From Actinokineospora alba (GTDB lineage: Bacteria; Actinomycetota; Actinomycetes; Mycobacteriales; Pseudonocardiaceae): 64,000 nucleotides of DNA. The notes beneath the pieces were generated by a model that was given only the letters and a program-made list of their open reading frames with translations, was not told the origin of the DNA and did no database searches. The stretch is taken from the NCBI RefSeq assembly GCF_004362515.1, contig NZ_SNXU01000001.1, positions 4,340,001 to 4,404,000 on the forward strand, written 5' to 3'. Positions 17,595 to 25,779 of the stretch are shown piece after piece. The position numbers and the translations under genes were made by a program. Every line of letters begins with the position of its first letter. Position 1 is the stretch's first letter.

Positions 17595-18149
17595 ATGGTG
17601 GGTACATCGGAATTCTCCCAGGCCCAGGCGTTTCGCTATACCCTGCCGGACACCCCGATAGCCGCCGCCGCAGTCGACATCGGACACGTCGCCGTCGCCG
17701 TCTCCCTCACCCTGCGCGGCGATTTGGACGTGACCACCACCACGCTCCCTGACGCTTCGGTTTCCCAGGTGCGCACCAGAAGCTTGGCCGTCGTGCGAGA
17801 CGTGGCCACTGGTGTGATGGTCGGCGGCATCGGCTCCACGACGGCACGGGTGACCTCAGGTGCGGGACATGTGTTCACCCAGGCGGGCCGCACTTTCCGC
17901 CCACCGAACAGAATGGCGTTCACCGGCAAGTGTGCGGTGGGTTACATGCGGGGAGAGGTTCGGGTATCGGGGGAAGTCGGTTACGCGCTGGAGGTGTCGG
18001 CCCTGCCCCACCACGAGGACACACCACCTTGGGACGGCTCACCGGACGCCCGCACCTGGTTCGCCCGACACGACCACGAACTCTCGGCGGTCGGCATGAT
18101 GGTGCTGGTGGCAGTCCCTTTCGCCCCCGGCCCACTGGTGAGCCGCTGA
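17595..18149 (+). CDS. hypothetical protein
   Basis: 184 aa, ATG preceded by GAGGCGG. No signal peptide or membrane segment. The sequence has many short beta-like stretches (VAVAVSLTLRGDLDV, VVRDVATGVMVGGIG, GEVRVSGEVGYALEV) and an acidic C-terminal part (EDTPPWDGSPDARTWF). No family recognised. It is the last gene before the repeat-rich gap that precedes the injection-system cluster and is divergent from the ACT-GNAT gene. Confidence 0.6.
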   Translation: MVGTSEFSQAQAFRYTLPDTPIAAAAVDIGHVAVAVSLTLRGDLDVTTTTLPDASVSQVRTRSLAVVRDVATGVMVGGIGSTTARVTSGAGHVFTQAGRTFRPPNRMAFTGKCAVGYMRGEVRVSGEVGYALEVSALPHHEDTPPWDGSPDARTWFARHDHELSAVGMMVLVAVPFAPGPLVSR

Positions 18150-18224
18150 CACGAGGGATAGCTCCCTACCCTGCCACTGGACGACCAGATCCTCCTAGCG
18201 ATCGCTCCTCGTCCTGCACCTAGA

Positions 18225-18350
18225 ACGTGGTCGGCCCCGGGATGATGCTCTTCGTCCTACAGTTCCGGACGTGGTCACCTTCAGGGACAGCTCTTGGCCC
18301 TTGACCTCCGAACGTGGTCACCTTCGGGGACGGCTCTTCGCCCCTGCATT
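18225..18350. repeat. degenerate 43/44-bp tandem repeat, three units
   Basis: The 8-mer ACGTGGTC recurs at 18225, 18269 and 18312, spaced 44 and 43 bp. Units two and three also share ACCTTC(A/G)GGGAC(A/G)GCTCTT. Located in the 680-bp non-coding gap between the hypothetical gene and the injection-system tip gene. Function unknown. Confidence 0.7.
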
Positions 18351-18351
18351 T

Positions 18352-18669
18352 CCCCCTTGCCCCTCGTCCTGGCCGCTTTTAATTCTCGATCATCGCTGTC
18401 AAGGGTCGGCTTGCCGATCGCGCAGCGACGGCGCTTGCGCCGCCCTTGACAGCGATGATCGAGAATTAAACAATCGAGCCAGAGGGGCCCACCACGTTGA
18501 TCCCCGAGTTCTTGTTTGCTCCCAAGGGAAATTCCCCCTCGGCTACAATTGTTTAACTCTCGATCATCGGCGTCAAGGGCGGCGCAAGCGCCGTCGCTGC
18601 GCGATCGCTGCGCGACCCTTGACACCGATGATCGAGAGTTAAAGATGGCCAGGACGAGGGGGCAGGGGG
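18352..18669. repeat. 318-bp nested inverted repeat (two inverted 136-bp copies)
   Basis: The left copy (18352-18487) and right copy (18534-18669) are reverse complements with few mismatches, flanking a 46-bp centre. Each copy itself contains a 28-bp terminal inverted repeat: 18378-18405 with 18443-18470 (perfect), and 18552-18579 with 18616-18643 (one mismatch). These begin TTTAAYTCTCGATCATCG and flank a GC-rich core with GGCGCAAGCGCC. The structure resembles two inverted copies of a MITE-like or REP-like element. No coding sequence was found in this gap. Confidence 0.85.
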
Positions 18670-18831
18670 TAGAGCAGGGATTAAAAGCCAAAGACCGCAA
18701 GGGCAACCCCGTTGTAGTTGGGGGTGTGGAGTCGTGTTTGTGCCGCTTGTTTCGAGGCGGGGGAGGCGGGGACAGATGGGGTGGAGTGACTAGGGATTGT
18801 GGTGGGTGCAGCAGTCCGGCGGTGGGGGTCG

Positions 18832-19227
18832 TCAGCCGCCGATGATGACGGTGCCCGCCGCGATGATGGTGCCCTTTGGTAGCGGTGCCGGGTCGTTGCA
18901 TGTGTTGACCTTGTCGCCGTTGCGGGCGGCCGGTTTGTTGTTGATCAGGACGCTGGAGCTTCCTTTGAGGACAGTGCCCTGGTTGGTCGGCGGCACCTGA
19001 AACGTCGACGGTGGCGGCACAATATGCGGTGGGGAGTTCGTCACCGTGCTCCCCGTGACCGCCGCCGGCGCTCCGCCGATCATCACGTTCGTACTGCAAC
19101 CGCCGGTGATGGTGCCGGTGAACGGCAGTGGCGTGATCGTCGGTACCGGCCCGCCAGGGGACGGGACCATCACGATGTGATTATCCGTCCCCACGACCTT
19201 GTCGCCCTGTTTGGCCGCGAAGCTCAT
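18832..19227 (-). CDS. PAAR-like (DUF4150) spike-tip protein
   Basis: 131 aa, no signal peptide. Glycine/proline-rich beta repeats typical of PAAR-like tips: HIVMVPSPGGPVPT, NVMIGGAPAAVTGS, SVLINNKPAARNGDKVNTC. The final GTIIAAGTVIIGG closes the beta pyramid. It would sit on the VgrG-like trimer and pierce the target membrane (Afp10/Pvc10 role). Its ATG overlaps the stop of the DUF4255 gene (ATGA), so both are coupled on the minus strand. Confidence 0.88.
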   Translation of the reverse strand: MSFAAKQGDKVVGTDNHIVMVPSPGGPVPTITPLPFTGTITGGCSTNVMIGGAPAAVTGSTVTNSPPHIVPPPSTFQVPPTNQGTVLKGSSSVLINNKPAARNGDKVNTCNDPAPLPKGTIIAAGTVIIGG

Positions 19228-19838
19228 GTCGGGTCACCGACCGGTGTGCGCACCCATCGCTTGTTGCCCGCCGGCGCCAGGGGGGCGGGAACCTCTTGGT
19301 TGGAGCGCAACGTGATCCGCTCGGCGGGTGCCGCCAGGTCGGTCTCGACGGGCGGCAGGTAAGGCGCGCTCACCGAGATGATGAAAGCCGCCCGGGCGGG
19401 CATGCCGAGGCTGCTCCACAGTTCGCCAGGGTCATCCCTTGACACCGAAAGGAACACCGGGTCGCCGGTTTCTGCCAGGGTGCCGCTGAGGCAGTCGGCG
19501 GGGATTGAGTCGGCGAAGATCATGGTGCGCAAGGCCAAATCCAGCAGCCGGTGTTCGTCCCCTACGCCGGGGGCGCGGGCCGTGACCAAATAGGACAGTG
19601 CGCATCTGCGTGCGGGCTGCTGTCGGGACAGCACCGCTCCGCGTTCGTCTCGGGTTTCGCCCCAGCCGGACTCGCGGCCGCGGGGGTCGTCGTGCAGGCC
19701 GAAGAGGAACAGGTCGAGGACCTTCGACGGGCGCTCGGTCTGCCAGGTCGGCTTCGGCGGGTCGAGCCGCACCGCCGTCCCCTCCGGCAGGCAGCGGCCG
19801 AGCATCAGGCACAGGGCGTCGTCCACCTCGGTGATCAC
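19224..19838 (-). CDS. DUF4255 (Pvc16-type) cap/terminator protein
   Basis: 204 aa. Matches the Pvc16/DUF4255 pattern: MITEVDDALCLMLGRCLPEG at the N-terminus, VLDLFLFGLHDDPRGR, then a conserved CALSYLVTARAPGVGDEHRLL. In Afp and PVC this protein caps the distal end of the tube and sheath and fixes particle length. It is transcribed away from the structural operon with 206 bp between the two starts, an arrangement implying a divergent promoter region. Confidence 0.9.
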   Translation of the reverse strand: MITEVDDALCLMLGRCLPEGTAVRLDPPKPTWQTERPSKVLDLFLFGLHDDPRGRESGWGETRDERGAVLSRQQPARRCALSYLVTARAPGVGDEHRLLDLALRTMIFADSIPADCLSGTLAETGDPVFLSVSRDDPGELWSSLGMPARAAFIISVSAPYLPPVETDLAAPAERITLRSNQEVPAPLAPAGNKRWVRTPVGDPT

Positions 19839-20044
19839 CCGAACAGTGTGGGCGCGGCCACCACCCGCCGCAGCGGTCCGCCGCCCGTCCCTTCGGTGCG
19901 CGGAGTCCGCCCGAAGGGGCGGTCCTGGCCGCCCCAGGCCCCGCCCCCGGACGACTGCGTTCGACCCGGCCCGCCCAGCAAGCTCGGGACACGAGTCCCG
20001 CGGTCTGGGACCCGGCCCACCCGACGGTGTAGGGAGATCCTTCG
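19839..20044. promoter_or_regulatory. divergent promoter region of the injection-system cluster
   Basis: 206 bp of GC-rich non-coding DNA between the cap gene and the sheath gene. It must carry start signals for both transcripts unless transcription enters from elsewhere. GC-rich inverted stretches (around GGGGCGGTCCTGGCC) are present. AGGGAGA precedes the sheath ATG. No confident -10/-35 boxes seen. Confidence 0.4.
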
Positions 20045-21577
20045 ATGGCCAGCAGCTATCTAGCGCCAGGCGTGTACATGGAGGAGGTGTCCTCCGGCTC
20101 GCGGCCCATCGAGGCGGTCGGCACCGCTGTCGCCGCGTTCGTGGGGTTCGCCGAGCGCGGCCCCCTGCACGAGCCCGTCCTGGTGACCAACTGGACGCAG
20201 TTCAAGACCAACTTCGGCGACTTCGTCGACGGCTACTACCTCGCGCACGCCGTGTACGGGTACTTCCAGAACGGCGGCGGCGTGGCCTACGTGGTGCGCG
20301 TCGGCGGCGCGGGCGCGGAGGGCAACGGCCACACGAACGGCCAGATCACGTCCGTGCCGATGGCCGAGCTGCCCGGCACGAGCGGCGCGGGCCTCACCAT
20401 CACCGCGCGCTCGGTCGACCCCGAGCTCACCGTGGAGGTGGCGCCCGCCTCGGAAGAGGGCGACGACACCTTCAAGCTGGTGGTCAAGCGCTCCGGCGAG
20501 CCGGTCGAGACCTTTGACAACGTCAGCACCAAACGCGGGCCGAACAACGTGGCCACGGTGGTGAAACAGCAGTCGAAGCTGATCAACGTCGAGGAGACGA
20601 AGGGCAAGGCGCTCGCCGTGCCCAAGGCGGGTGAGACCGCGCTGACCGCGCCGCCGCCCGTGCCGGAGAAGGTCGACGCCACCGAGTACGTCGGCAACTC
20701 CTCGGACCGCACCGGCTTCGGCGGCCTGGAGGCGATCGACGAGATCACCATGCTGTCCGTGCCAGACCTGATGGCGGCCTTCCAGCGCGGCGCGCTGACC
20801 ATGGACGACGTCAAGGCCGTGCAGCTGGCCATGATCGCCCACTGCGAGCTGATGGCCGACCGCGTGGCGATCCTGGACACCCCGCCCGGGCTCAAGGCGC
20901 AGGAGGTCAAGGACTGGCGGATGGACTTCGCGGGTTACGACTCCAAGTACGCCGCCCTGTACTGGCCGTGGATCAAGGTCGCCGACCCGGTGGCGGGCAA
21001 GCAGGTCTTCGTCCCGCCGAGCGGTCACATGGCGGGCATCTGGGCCCGCAACGACTCCAGCCGCGGTGTCCACAAAGCACCCGCGAACGAGGTCATCCGC
21101 GGCGCGGTGACGTTGGAACTCAACATCACCAAGGGCGAGCACGACCTGCTCAACCCGATCGCGGTCAACTGCATCCGCTCCTTCCGCGGCCAGGGCATCC
21201 GGGTCTGGGGGGCGCGCACCCTGTCGAGCGACCCGGAATGGCGCTACCTCAACGTTCGCAGGCTGTTCAACTACGTCGAGAAGTCCATCCTGCAAGGCAC
21301 CAACTGGGTCGTGTTCGAGCCGAACGACCCGAAGCTGTGGGACTCGGTGAAGCGCACGGTGACGATGTTCCTGCGCCGGGTCTGGCGCGACGGGGCGCTG
21401 TTCGGCCGCACCCCGGCGGAGGCGTTCTTCGTCAAGTGCGACGAGGAGAACAACCCGCCGGAGAACCGCGACGCGGGCATCCTCACCGTCGAGATCGGGA
21501 TCGCGCCGGTCAAGCCCGCGGAGTTCGTCGTCTTCCGCATCTCGCAGTTCTCCGAAGGCGCCGGCCTCGAGGAATAG
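20045..21577 (+). CDS. contractile sheath protein
   Basis: 510 aa phage-tail sheath family (Afp2-4/Pvc2-4 type). It begins ASSYLAPGVYMEEVSSGSRP, the standard sheath N-terminus, followed by AVAAFVGFAERGP. The conserved C-terminal half includes WGARTLSSDPEWRYLNVRRL and a final strand segment EIGIAPVKPAEFVVFRI that interlocks with neighbouring subunits. Only one sheath gene is present, whereas Afp-type systems have several. Contraction of this sheath drives the inner tube. The middle variable region (about 110-220) is likely surface-exposed. Confidence 0.97.
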   Translation: MASSYLAPGVYMEEVSSGSRPIEAVGTAVAAFVGFAERGPLHEPVLVTNWTQFKTNFGDFVDGYYLAHAVYGYFQNGGGVAYVVRVGGAGAEGNGHTNGQITSVPMAELPGTSGAGLTITARSVDPELTVEVAPASEEGDDTFKLVVKRSGEPVETFDNVSTKRGPNNVATVVKQQSKLINVEETKGKALAVPKAGETALTAPPPVPEKVDATEYVGNSSDRTGFGGLEAIDEITMLSVPDLMAAFQRGALTMDDVKAVQLAMIAHCELMADRVAILDTPPGLKAQEVKDWRMDFAGYDSKYAALYWPWIKVADPVAGKQVFVPPSGHMAGIWARNDSSRGVHKAPANEVIRGAVTLELNITKGEHDLLNPIAVNCIRSFRGQGIRVWGARTLSSDPEWRYLNVRRLFNYVEKSILQGTNWVVFEPNDPKLWDSVKRTVTMFLRRVWRDGALFGRTPAEAFFVKCDEENNPPENRDAGILTVEIGIAPVKPAEFVVFRISQFSEGAGLEE

Positions 21578-21603
21578 ACCTCCACAGCTAGGAAGGACGC
21601 ACC

Positions 21604-22065
21604 ATGGCCGCAGGCCTCAACTCCAGCCAGCCGAACGACGCGCTGACCGCCGCCAGGTTCTCCATCACCATCGACGGCTACGAGATCGCCTCGTTCTCCG
21701 AACTGCAGGGCATCACCACCGAGGTCGAACCCGTCGAGCTGATGGAGTCGACCGACAAGGAGGTCGTGCTCAAGAAGCTGCCCGGCAAGACCAAGCCCGC
21801 CACGCTGGTCCTCAAGCGCGGCAAGAACGCCAGCATGGAACTGTGGGCGTGGCACGAGGCCGTGCTGATGGGCGACATCGTCGCGGCGCGCAAGAGCTGC
21901 TCGCTCATCATGTACGGCACCGACGGCAAGCCGGTCGCCCGCTACCACCTCGAGCACGCCTGGCCGTCCAAGCTGGAGATCGGCGCGCTCAAGGCCGGGT
22001 CCAGCGAGGTGCTCATGGAGACGGTCACGATCGTGTCCGAGCGCATCCAGCGCGTGTCCGTATGA
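21604..22065 (+). CDS. inner tube protein (gp19/Hcp-like), copy 1
   Basis: 153 aa T4 gp19-like tail tube protein (Afp1/Pvc1 type): ARFSITIDGYEIASFSELQG, then VVLKKLPGKTKPATLVLKRG and a C-terminal VLMETVTIVSERI. It would form stacked hexameric rings inside the sheath. It lies 26 bp after the sheath gene with AGGAAGG before the ATG and overlaps the next gene by ATGA. The position directly after the sheath makes it the best candidate for the main tube subunit. Confidence 0.93.
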   Translation: MAAGLNSSQPNDALTAARFSITIDGYEIASFSELQGITTEVEPVELMESTDKEVVLKKLPGKTKPATLVLKRGKNASMELWAWHEAVLMGDIVAARKSCSLIMYGTDGKPVARYHLEHAWPSKLEIGALKAGSSEVLMETVTIVSERIQRVSV

Positions 22066-22454
22066 CCCTGACCCAGGAAGCGGGGCTGCGCACCGAGTAT
22101 CCGTTCACGCTGCCCCGCGGGTTCGTCGACGAGCACGGCCGGGTGCACCGCGACGGCGTGATGCGGCTGGCGACCGCGCGCGACGAGATCACCACGCAGG
22201 CCGACCAGCGGTCCAAGCAGAACCCGGCGTACCTGACCGTGCTCCTGTTGGAGCGGACCATCACCACGCTCGGCGATCTAGCCTCTGTGGACACGTTCGT
22301 CGTGGAGAACCTGTTCGCCTCCGACATGGCCTTCCTGCAGGACCTCTACCGGCGCATCAACGCCGACGGGCACACCGAGGTCGCGGTGCACTGCCCGCAG
22401 TGCGGAACCGGGTTCGCGGTCGACGTGGCAGGTGATGCCCCGGGGGGATCGTGA
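22062..22454 (+). CDS. eCIS-associated Zn-knuckle protein (gp41-like chaperone?)
   Basis: 130 aa, ATG overlapping the tube gene. The N-terminal region (EYPFTLPRGFVDEHGRVHRDG) and central part (LLERTITTLGDLASVDTFVVENLF) resemble small phage tail assembly proteins. The C-terminus has HCPQCGTGF, a zinc-binding knuckle with only one CxxC plus a histidine. In related clusters such proteins sit after the tube gene and may be assembly factors. No direct functional evidence. Confidence 0.7.
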   Translation: MTLTQEAGLRTEYPFTLPRGFVDEHGRVHRDGVMRLATARDEITTQADQRSKQNPAYLTVLLLERTITTLGDLASVDTFVVENLFASDMAFLQDLYRRINADGHTEVAVHCPQCGTGFAVDVAGDAPGGS

Positions 22455-22603
22455 CGTACGCGCCCGACCGCCTGTGGGAGGAGGTCGCGTACGTCGCCTA
22501 CTACCTGCACTGGACGTTCGACTCGATCCTCGACCTCGAGCACCCGGTGCGCGACCGGCTGATCACCGAGATCGGCCGCATCCACAGCAGACTCGACGAA
22601 TGA
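22451..22603 (+). CDS. 50-aa DUF6760-like protein
   Basis: A short gene: GTG overlapping the previous stop (GTGA), stop at 22601-22603. The protein begins TYAPDRLWEEVAYVAYYLHW and continues with a helical, acidic section ending GRIHSRLDE. The aromatic YVAYYLHW core matches the small DUF6760 proteins found between tube and DUF4157 genes in actinobacterial eCIS clusters. Function unknown; its conserved placement suggests an assembly or adaptor role. Confidence 0.8.
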   Translation: MTYAPDRLWEEVAYVAYYLHWTFDSILDLEHPVRDRLITEIGRIHSRLDE

Positions 22604-22619
22604 GCAGGGGAGGGACCGG

Positions 22620-24824
22620 ATGCGCTGGCCATTCCGACGGGCGTCACACACCACCGCACCGGCCCCGGCCCCCGCGCCGGAGCGGGCTCGCGGCGAGTGG
22701 GTCCTGGTGCCGCCCATGCCCACGACGTTCGCCGCGGACGCGCCCCTGGTGACCGGACCGGCGCCGGTGCAGCCGCCGCTGCCCGGCCGCACGGCCGTCG
22801 TCCGATCGCAGGTCCCGCCCGCGATCGGGCGGGTCGAGGGAATTGCGCGGGCACTGCCATTGCCCGCCGCCCGGCCCGCCGCCGAGCCGCTGCCGCAGCG
22901 GCCAAAGGTCCACAAAGGACGAGCGGTCGGACAGCTCACCGAGGCCACCGAAGCGTATGTCGGCGAGGCGCGGGAACCGGCGGAGCCGTACCGGGCCCCA
23001 GGCTGGATGCGCTACGTCCCGGAGTGGATGCAGCAGAGCACACCCGAGCCCGACCCGGCCCCGCCGACGCCGTCCTTCCCGTCCGTCGTGCCCGACCGGC
23101 CGCTGTCGATCCCGTCGAACATCCCAGCCAACCCGCGAATCCCCACCCCCGAGCCGGTGCTCCCGCCGCGGGTGGCGGAGGTCGTCCGGTCGGCCGAACC
23201 GCCGCCGCCCACCAGGCGTAGGCCGAGCCTCGGGCAGACCCGCAGGCTCGGCCTGGGCAGCCCGGTCTCGCGCCCGGCCGACGAACCGTTCGTCCCACCC
23301 GCCGAGCCACCGATGGTGGTCGAAGCGGCCCAGGAGGAACTTCCGCCACCCGCCCCAGTACCGCCACCCGCCCCGGCTCCACCACCGCCGGAGCCGCCTC
23401 CCGCCCCGCCACCCTTGGTGTACCGGGCGGGCGGTGAGCCGTTGCCGCGGGTGACCGGACAGATCGTGCGCGACGAGGTGCCTCCCGACCTGGCAGGCAC
23501 CTTGAAGCGTGACCGGGGCGCGGACGTCTCCGCGGTGCCGGTGTTTCGCGGACCCACTGTGGATGCCGAAGCCCGGTCGCGGGGAGCGCGCGCGTTCGCC
23601 AAGGACGGCGCGGTGTTCCTGCCCGAGTCCGCCGGGCCGACCAGCGGGACCAAGGCGAAAGCCCTGCTGGCGCACGAACTCGTCCACGTCGTGCAGCAGC
23701 GCACCCTGGGCTCGCTGCCCGCACTGTCCACACCGGAAGGTCGCGGCCTCGAAGCCGAGGCTGTGGCCGCCGAACGCCAGTACGGCGGTCTCGCCGACAC
23801 CCCGCTCATCCACCCGCCGCAGCCGCAGGCCGCCGAGCCCAGCATGTCCGGGCCAGCGCAGCTCGCGCCCACCGTCGTCACCCCGCCCGACCCAGTGCAT
23901 TCGCACTTCGAGCGCGAGGCCCGCGAGGAGATCGATCAGATCGCCGAGAGCACCGCGCACCGCGTGCTGGAGGAGTGGACCCCTCCCACCCCCTCAGGCG
24001 GCCGCACACCCAGCGGTCCACGCCTGACCTCGGGCCTGCCCACCACCGTCGGCGGCGCGGTCGGCGACACGGTCGGCTTCACCGAGCGCCGTGGGGCCGA
24101 CGCCACCTCGCCCACCACCTCCACCCGCTTCGCTGGAGGCGGTGGGTCCGGCACGTTCGACCGGGCCGCCCGCCGCCAGGAGATGGAAACCGAGCTGCTC
24201 GACGCGCTCAACGCCGAGCAGGCCGAGCAGGGCGGGTCCCTGATCAGCCACCTCGGCGACGCCGACCTGGAACGCATCGAGCGCGCCCTCGACCGCGAGG
24301 AGCAAGGCGGCGGCCGGGGCTCGACCACCACACCGCGCCCGATCAACCCGCAGGAGGGCGGCGCATTCGGCGACACGGTCAGCTTCACCACGCGCAGCGG
24401 CGCCGACCTGGTCGACCCGCGCGCCCGCCAGACCGCCCAGGGCGCGGCGAGCAGACTCAGCCTGGCCGCCGCCCTGTCCGCGTCGACCGACTCCACGAGC
24501 GCCACACGAAGCCGGACGGCTCCCGGCGCCACCGAGCGGCTCAGCGACGCGGGCGGGACCTTCGGCGACACGGTCAGCTTCAGCGAGCCCACGGGTGACG
24601 ACACGTTCCGCGGCGGGCGCCGCCCCGACTCCGCCACGTCGAGCACGAGCCGCGCGGGCACCGGGGCCGCGGACATGCACGGCAGTGAGGAAGAACCCGT
24701 GGACCTCGACCGGGTGGACCTGGAGGACCTCACCGCCCGCCTCTACGACCGGGTGCGCAGCAGGCTGCGCCTGGAACTGCTGGTCGACCGGGAACGGTCC
24801 GGCTGGCTCACCGACTTCAGGTAG
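22620..24824 (+). CDS. large DUF4157 (eCIS core domain) protein with GDTV repeats
   Basis: 734 aa, ATG after AGGGGAGGG. Residues 1-300 are Pro/Ala-rich and disordered. A DUF4157 metallopeptidase-like domain (about 300-385) carries an intact HExxH in LLAHELVHVVQQRT (around residue 352). The rest is low-complexity and contains three copies of a GG(A/T)(V/F)GDTV(G/S)F motif near residues 478, 580 and 644. The conserved C-terminal helix contains LYDRVRSRLRLELLVDRERS. DUF4157 proteins are hallmark eCIS cargo or structural-associated proteins. Because no coiled-coil tape measure is present, this could be a cargo, a lumen component or a tape-measure substitute. Confidence 0.85.
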   Translation: MRWPFRRASHTTAPAPAPAPERARGEWVLVPPMPTTFAADAPLVTGPAPVQPPLPGRTAVVRSQVPPAIGRVEGIARALPLPAARPAAEPLPQRPKVHKGRAVGQLTEATEAYVGEAREPAEPYRAPGWMRYVPEWMQQSTPEPDPAPPTPSFPSVVPDRPLSIPSNIPANPRIPTPEPVLPPRVAEVVRSAEPPPPTRRRPSLGQTRRLGLGSPVSRPADEPFVPPAEPPMVVEAAQEELPPPAPVPPPAPAPPPPEPPPAPPPLVYRAGGEPLPRVTGQIVRDEVPPDLAGTLKRDRGADVSAVPVFRGPTVDAEARSRGARAFAKDGAVFLPESAGPTSGTKAKALLAHELVHVVQQRTLGSLPALSTPEGRGLEAEAVAAERQYGGLADTPLIHPPQPQAAEPSMSGPAQLAPTVVTPPDPVHSHFEREAREEIDQIAESTAHRVLEEWTPPTPSGGRTPSGPRLTSGLPTTVGGAVGDTVGFTERRGADATSPTTSTRFAGGGGSGTFDRAARRQEMETELLDALNAEQAEQGGSLISHLGDADLERIERALDREEQGGGRGSTTTPRPINPQEGGAFGDTVSFTTRSGADLVDPRARQTAQGAASRLSLAAALSASTDSTSATRSRTAPGATERLSDAGGTFGDTVSFSEPTGDDTFRGGRRPDSATSSTSRAGTGAADMHGSEEEPVDLDRVDLEDLTARLYDRVRSRLRLELLVDRERSGWLTDFR

Positions 24825-24833
24825 GAGGAAACC

Positions 24834-25301
24834 GTGGCTCTCAGCGACGCGAGCAAGATCGGCCTGTCCAACAGGTTCGTCGTCACGATGACCGGCATGA
24901 AGGACTACGACCTCGGCAGCTGGTTCAAGGCCGAGGGTCTCGACGTGAGCTGGGATGTGGCCGAGTACCGCACCGGAGACGGCGGCAACGACCGGTTCTA
25001 CTTTCCTGGCAACACCAAGTACAGCAACATCAAACTCACCCGCGCCGTCTCCGAGGAGACAAAGAAGGTGCGCACGTGGCTGAGCAAGAACTCGTTCACC
25101 AGTGACGTCTTCGTTGGCAAGATCGAACTCTTTGGGTCCAAAAAGGACGATGGGGTGATCACCGAGTGGGAGCTGCGCGACGTCATGCCGGTGAAGTGGT
25201 CCATCAACGGTTTCGACGCGGGCGCGAGCCAGGTCTCCCTGGAGAGCTTGGAACTGGCGCATAAGGGATTCCTCGACGACGAGTTCAAACTCCGCCAGTA
25301 A
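24834..25301 (+). CDS. inner tube-type protein, copy 2
   Basis: 155 aa gp19-like fold (Afp5-type): RFVVTMTGMKDYDLGSWFKA, YFPGNTKYSNIKLTRAVSEE, then MPVKWSINGFDAGASQV and LESLELAHKGF. GTG start after GAGGAAACC. It is more polar at the N-terminus than the first tube protein. In Afp/PVC a distinct copy forms the ring between tube and baseplate, which is the likely role here. Confidence 0.9.
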   Translation: MALSDASKIGLSNRFVVTMTGMKDYDLGSWFKAEGLDVSWDVAEYRTGDGGNDRFYFPGNTKYSNIKLTRAVSEETKKVRTWLSKNSFTSDVFVGKIELFGSKKDDGVITEWELRDVMPVKWSINGFDAGASQVSLESLELAHKGFLDDEFKLRQ

Positions 25302-25316
25302 GGGAGATGATCCGCC

Positions 25317-25769
25317 GTGGCGCTCAGCATGTCGGCGATGCTCGCACTCACCGTCCGATTCCACGTGTCCGTCGACGGCGTGGACCTCGGCGGGTGGGCG
25401 CGGTGCAAGGGCCTGGCCGTGAAGTTCAACCCCTACAAGGTGAAAGAAGGTGCGAACTACCTCTACGAGCCGATCCTGCCCGGGCACCTGGAGTACCCGG
25501 AGGTGACGCTGGAGCGCGCGATGGACAAGGCGGGCGCGGACAGCGTGCAGAAGTGGCTGCGGGACCGGGCGAACGGGTGGGTGCAGTCGATGATCGGCGC
25601 CCCCGGCGGCACCGCGCAGATCACGCTTTATGACGCGCACGCGAAGGAAGTGTCGTCGTGGCAGCTCCGCAACGTCTACCCGAGCAGCTGGAAGGGGCCC
25701 GACCTGGACGCGATGACCCTGGGTATCGCGATCGAGAGTTTGACGCTGGTGCACGAGGGTTTCCTGTAG
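25317..25769 (+). CDS. inner tube-type protein, copy 3
   Basis: 150 aa gp19-like: ALTVRFHVSVDGVDLGGWAR, LYEPILPGHLEYPEVTLERA, SSWQLRNVYPSSWKGPDLDA, then a terminal ESLTLVHEGFL that mirrors the end of copy 2. It is 15 bp after copy 2 with GGGAGATGA upstream. Probably a second tube-initiator/adaptor ring near the baseplate. Having copies 2 and 3 in tandem fits the two specialised rings of Afp-like particles. Confidence 0.9.
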   Translation: MALSMSAMLALTVRFHVSVDGVDLGGWARCKGLAVKFNPYKVKEGANYLYEPILPGHLEYPEVTLERAMDKAGADSVQKWLRDRANGWVQSMIGAPGGTAQITLYDAHAKEVSSWQLRNVYPSSWKGPDLDAMTLGIAIESLTLVHEGFL

Positions 25770-25779
25770 GGAGCGCGAG

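Noticed and set aside
18225..18669. Possible CRISPR or IS element
   Set aside because: Tandem units are degenerate and lack unique spacers of regular length; no transposase gene present. Treated as repeats/MITE-like.
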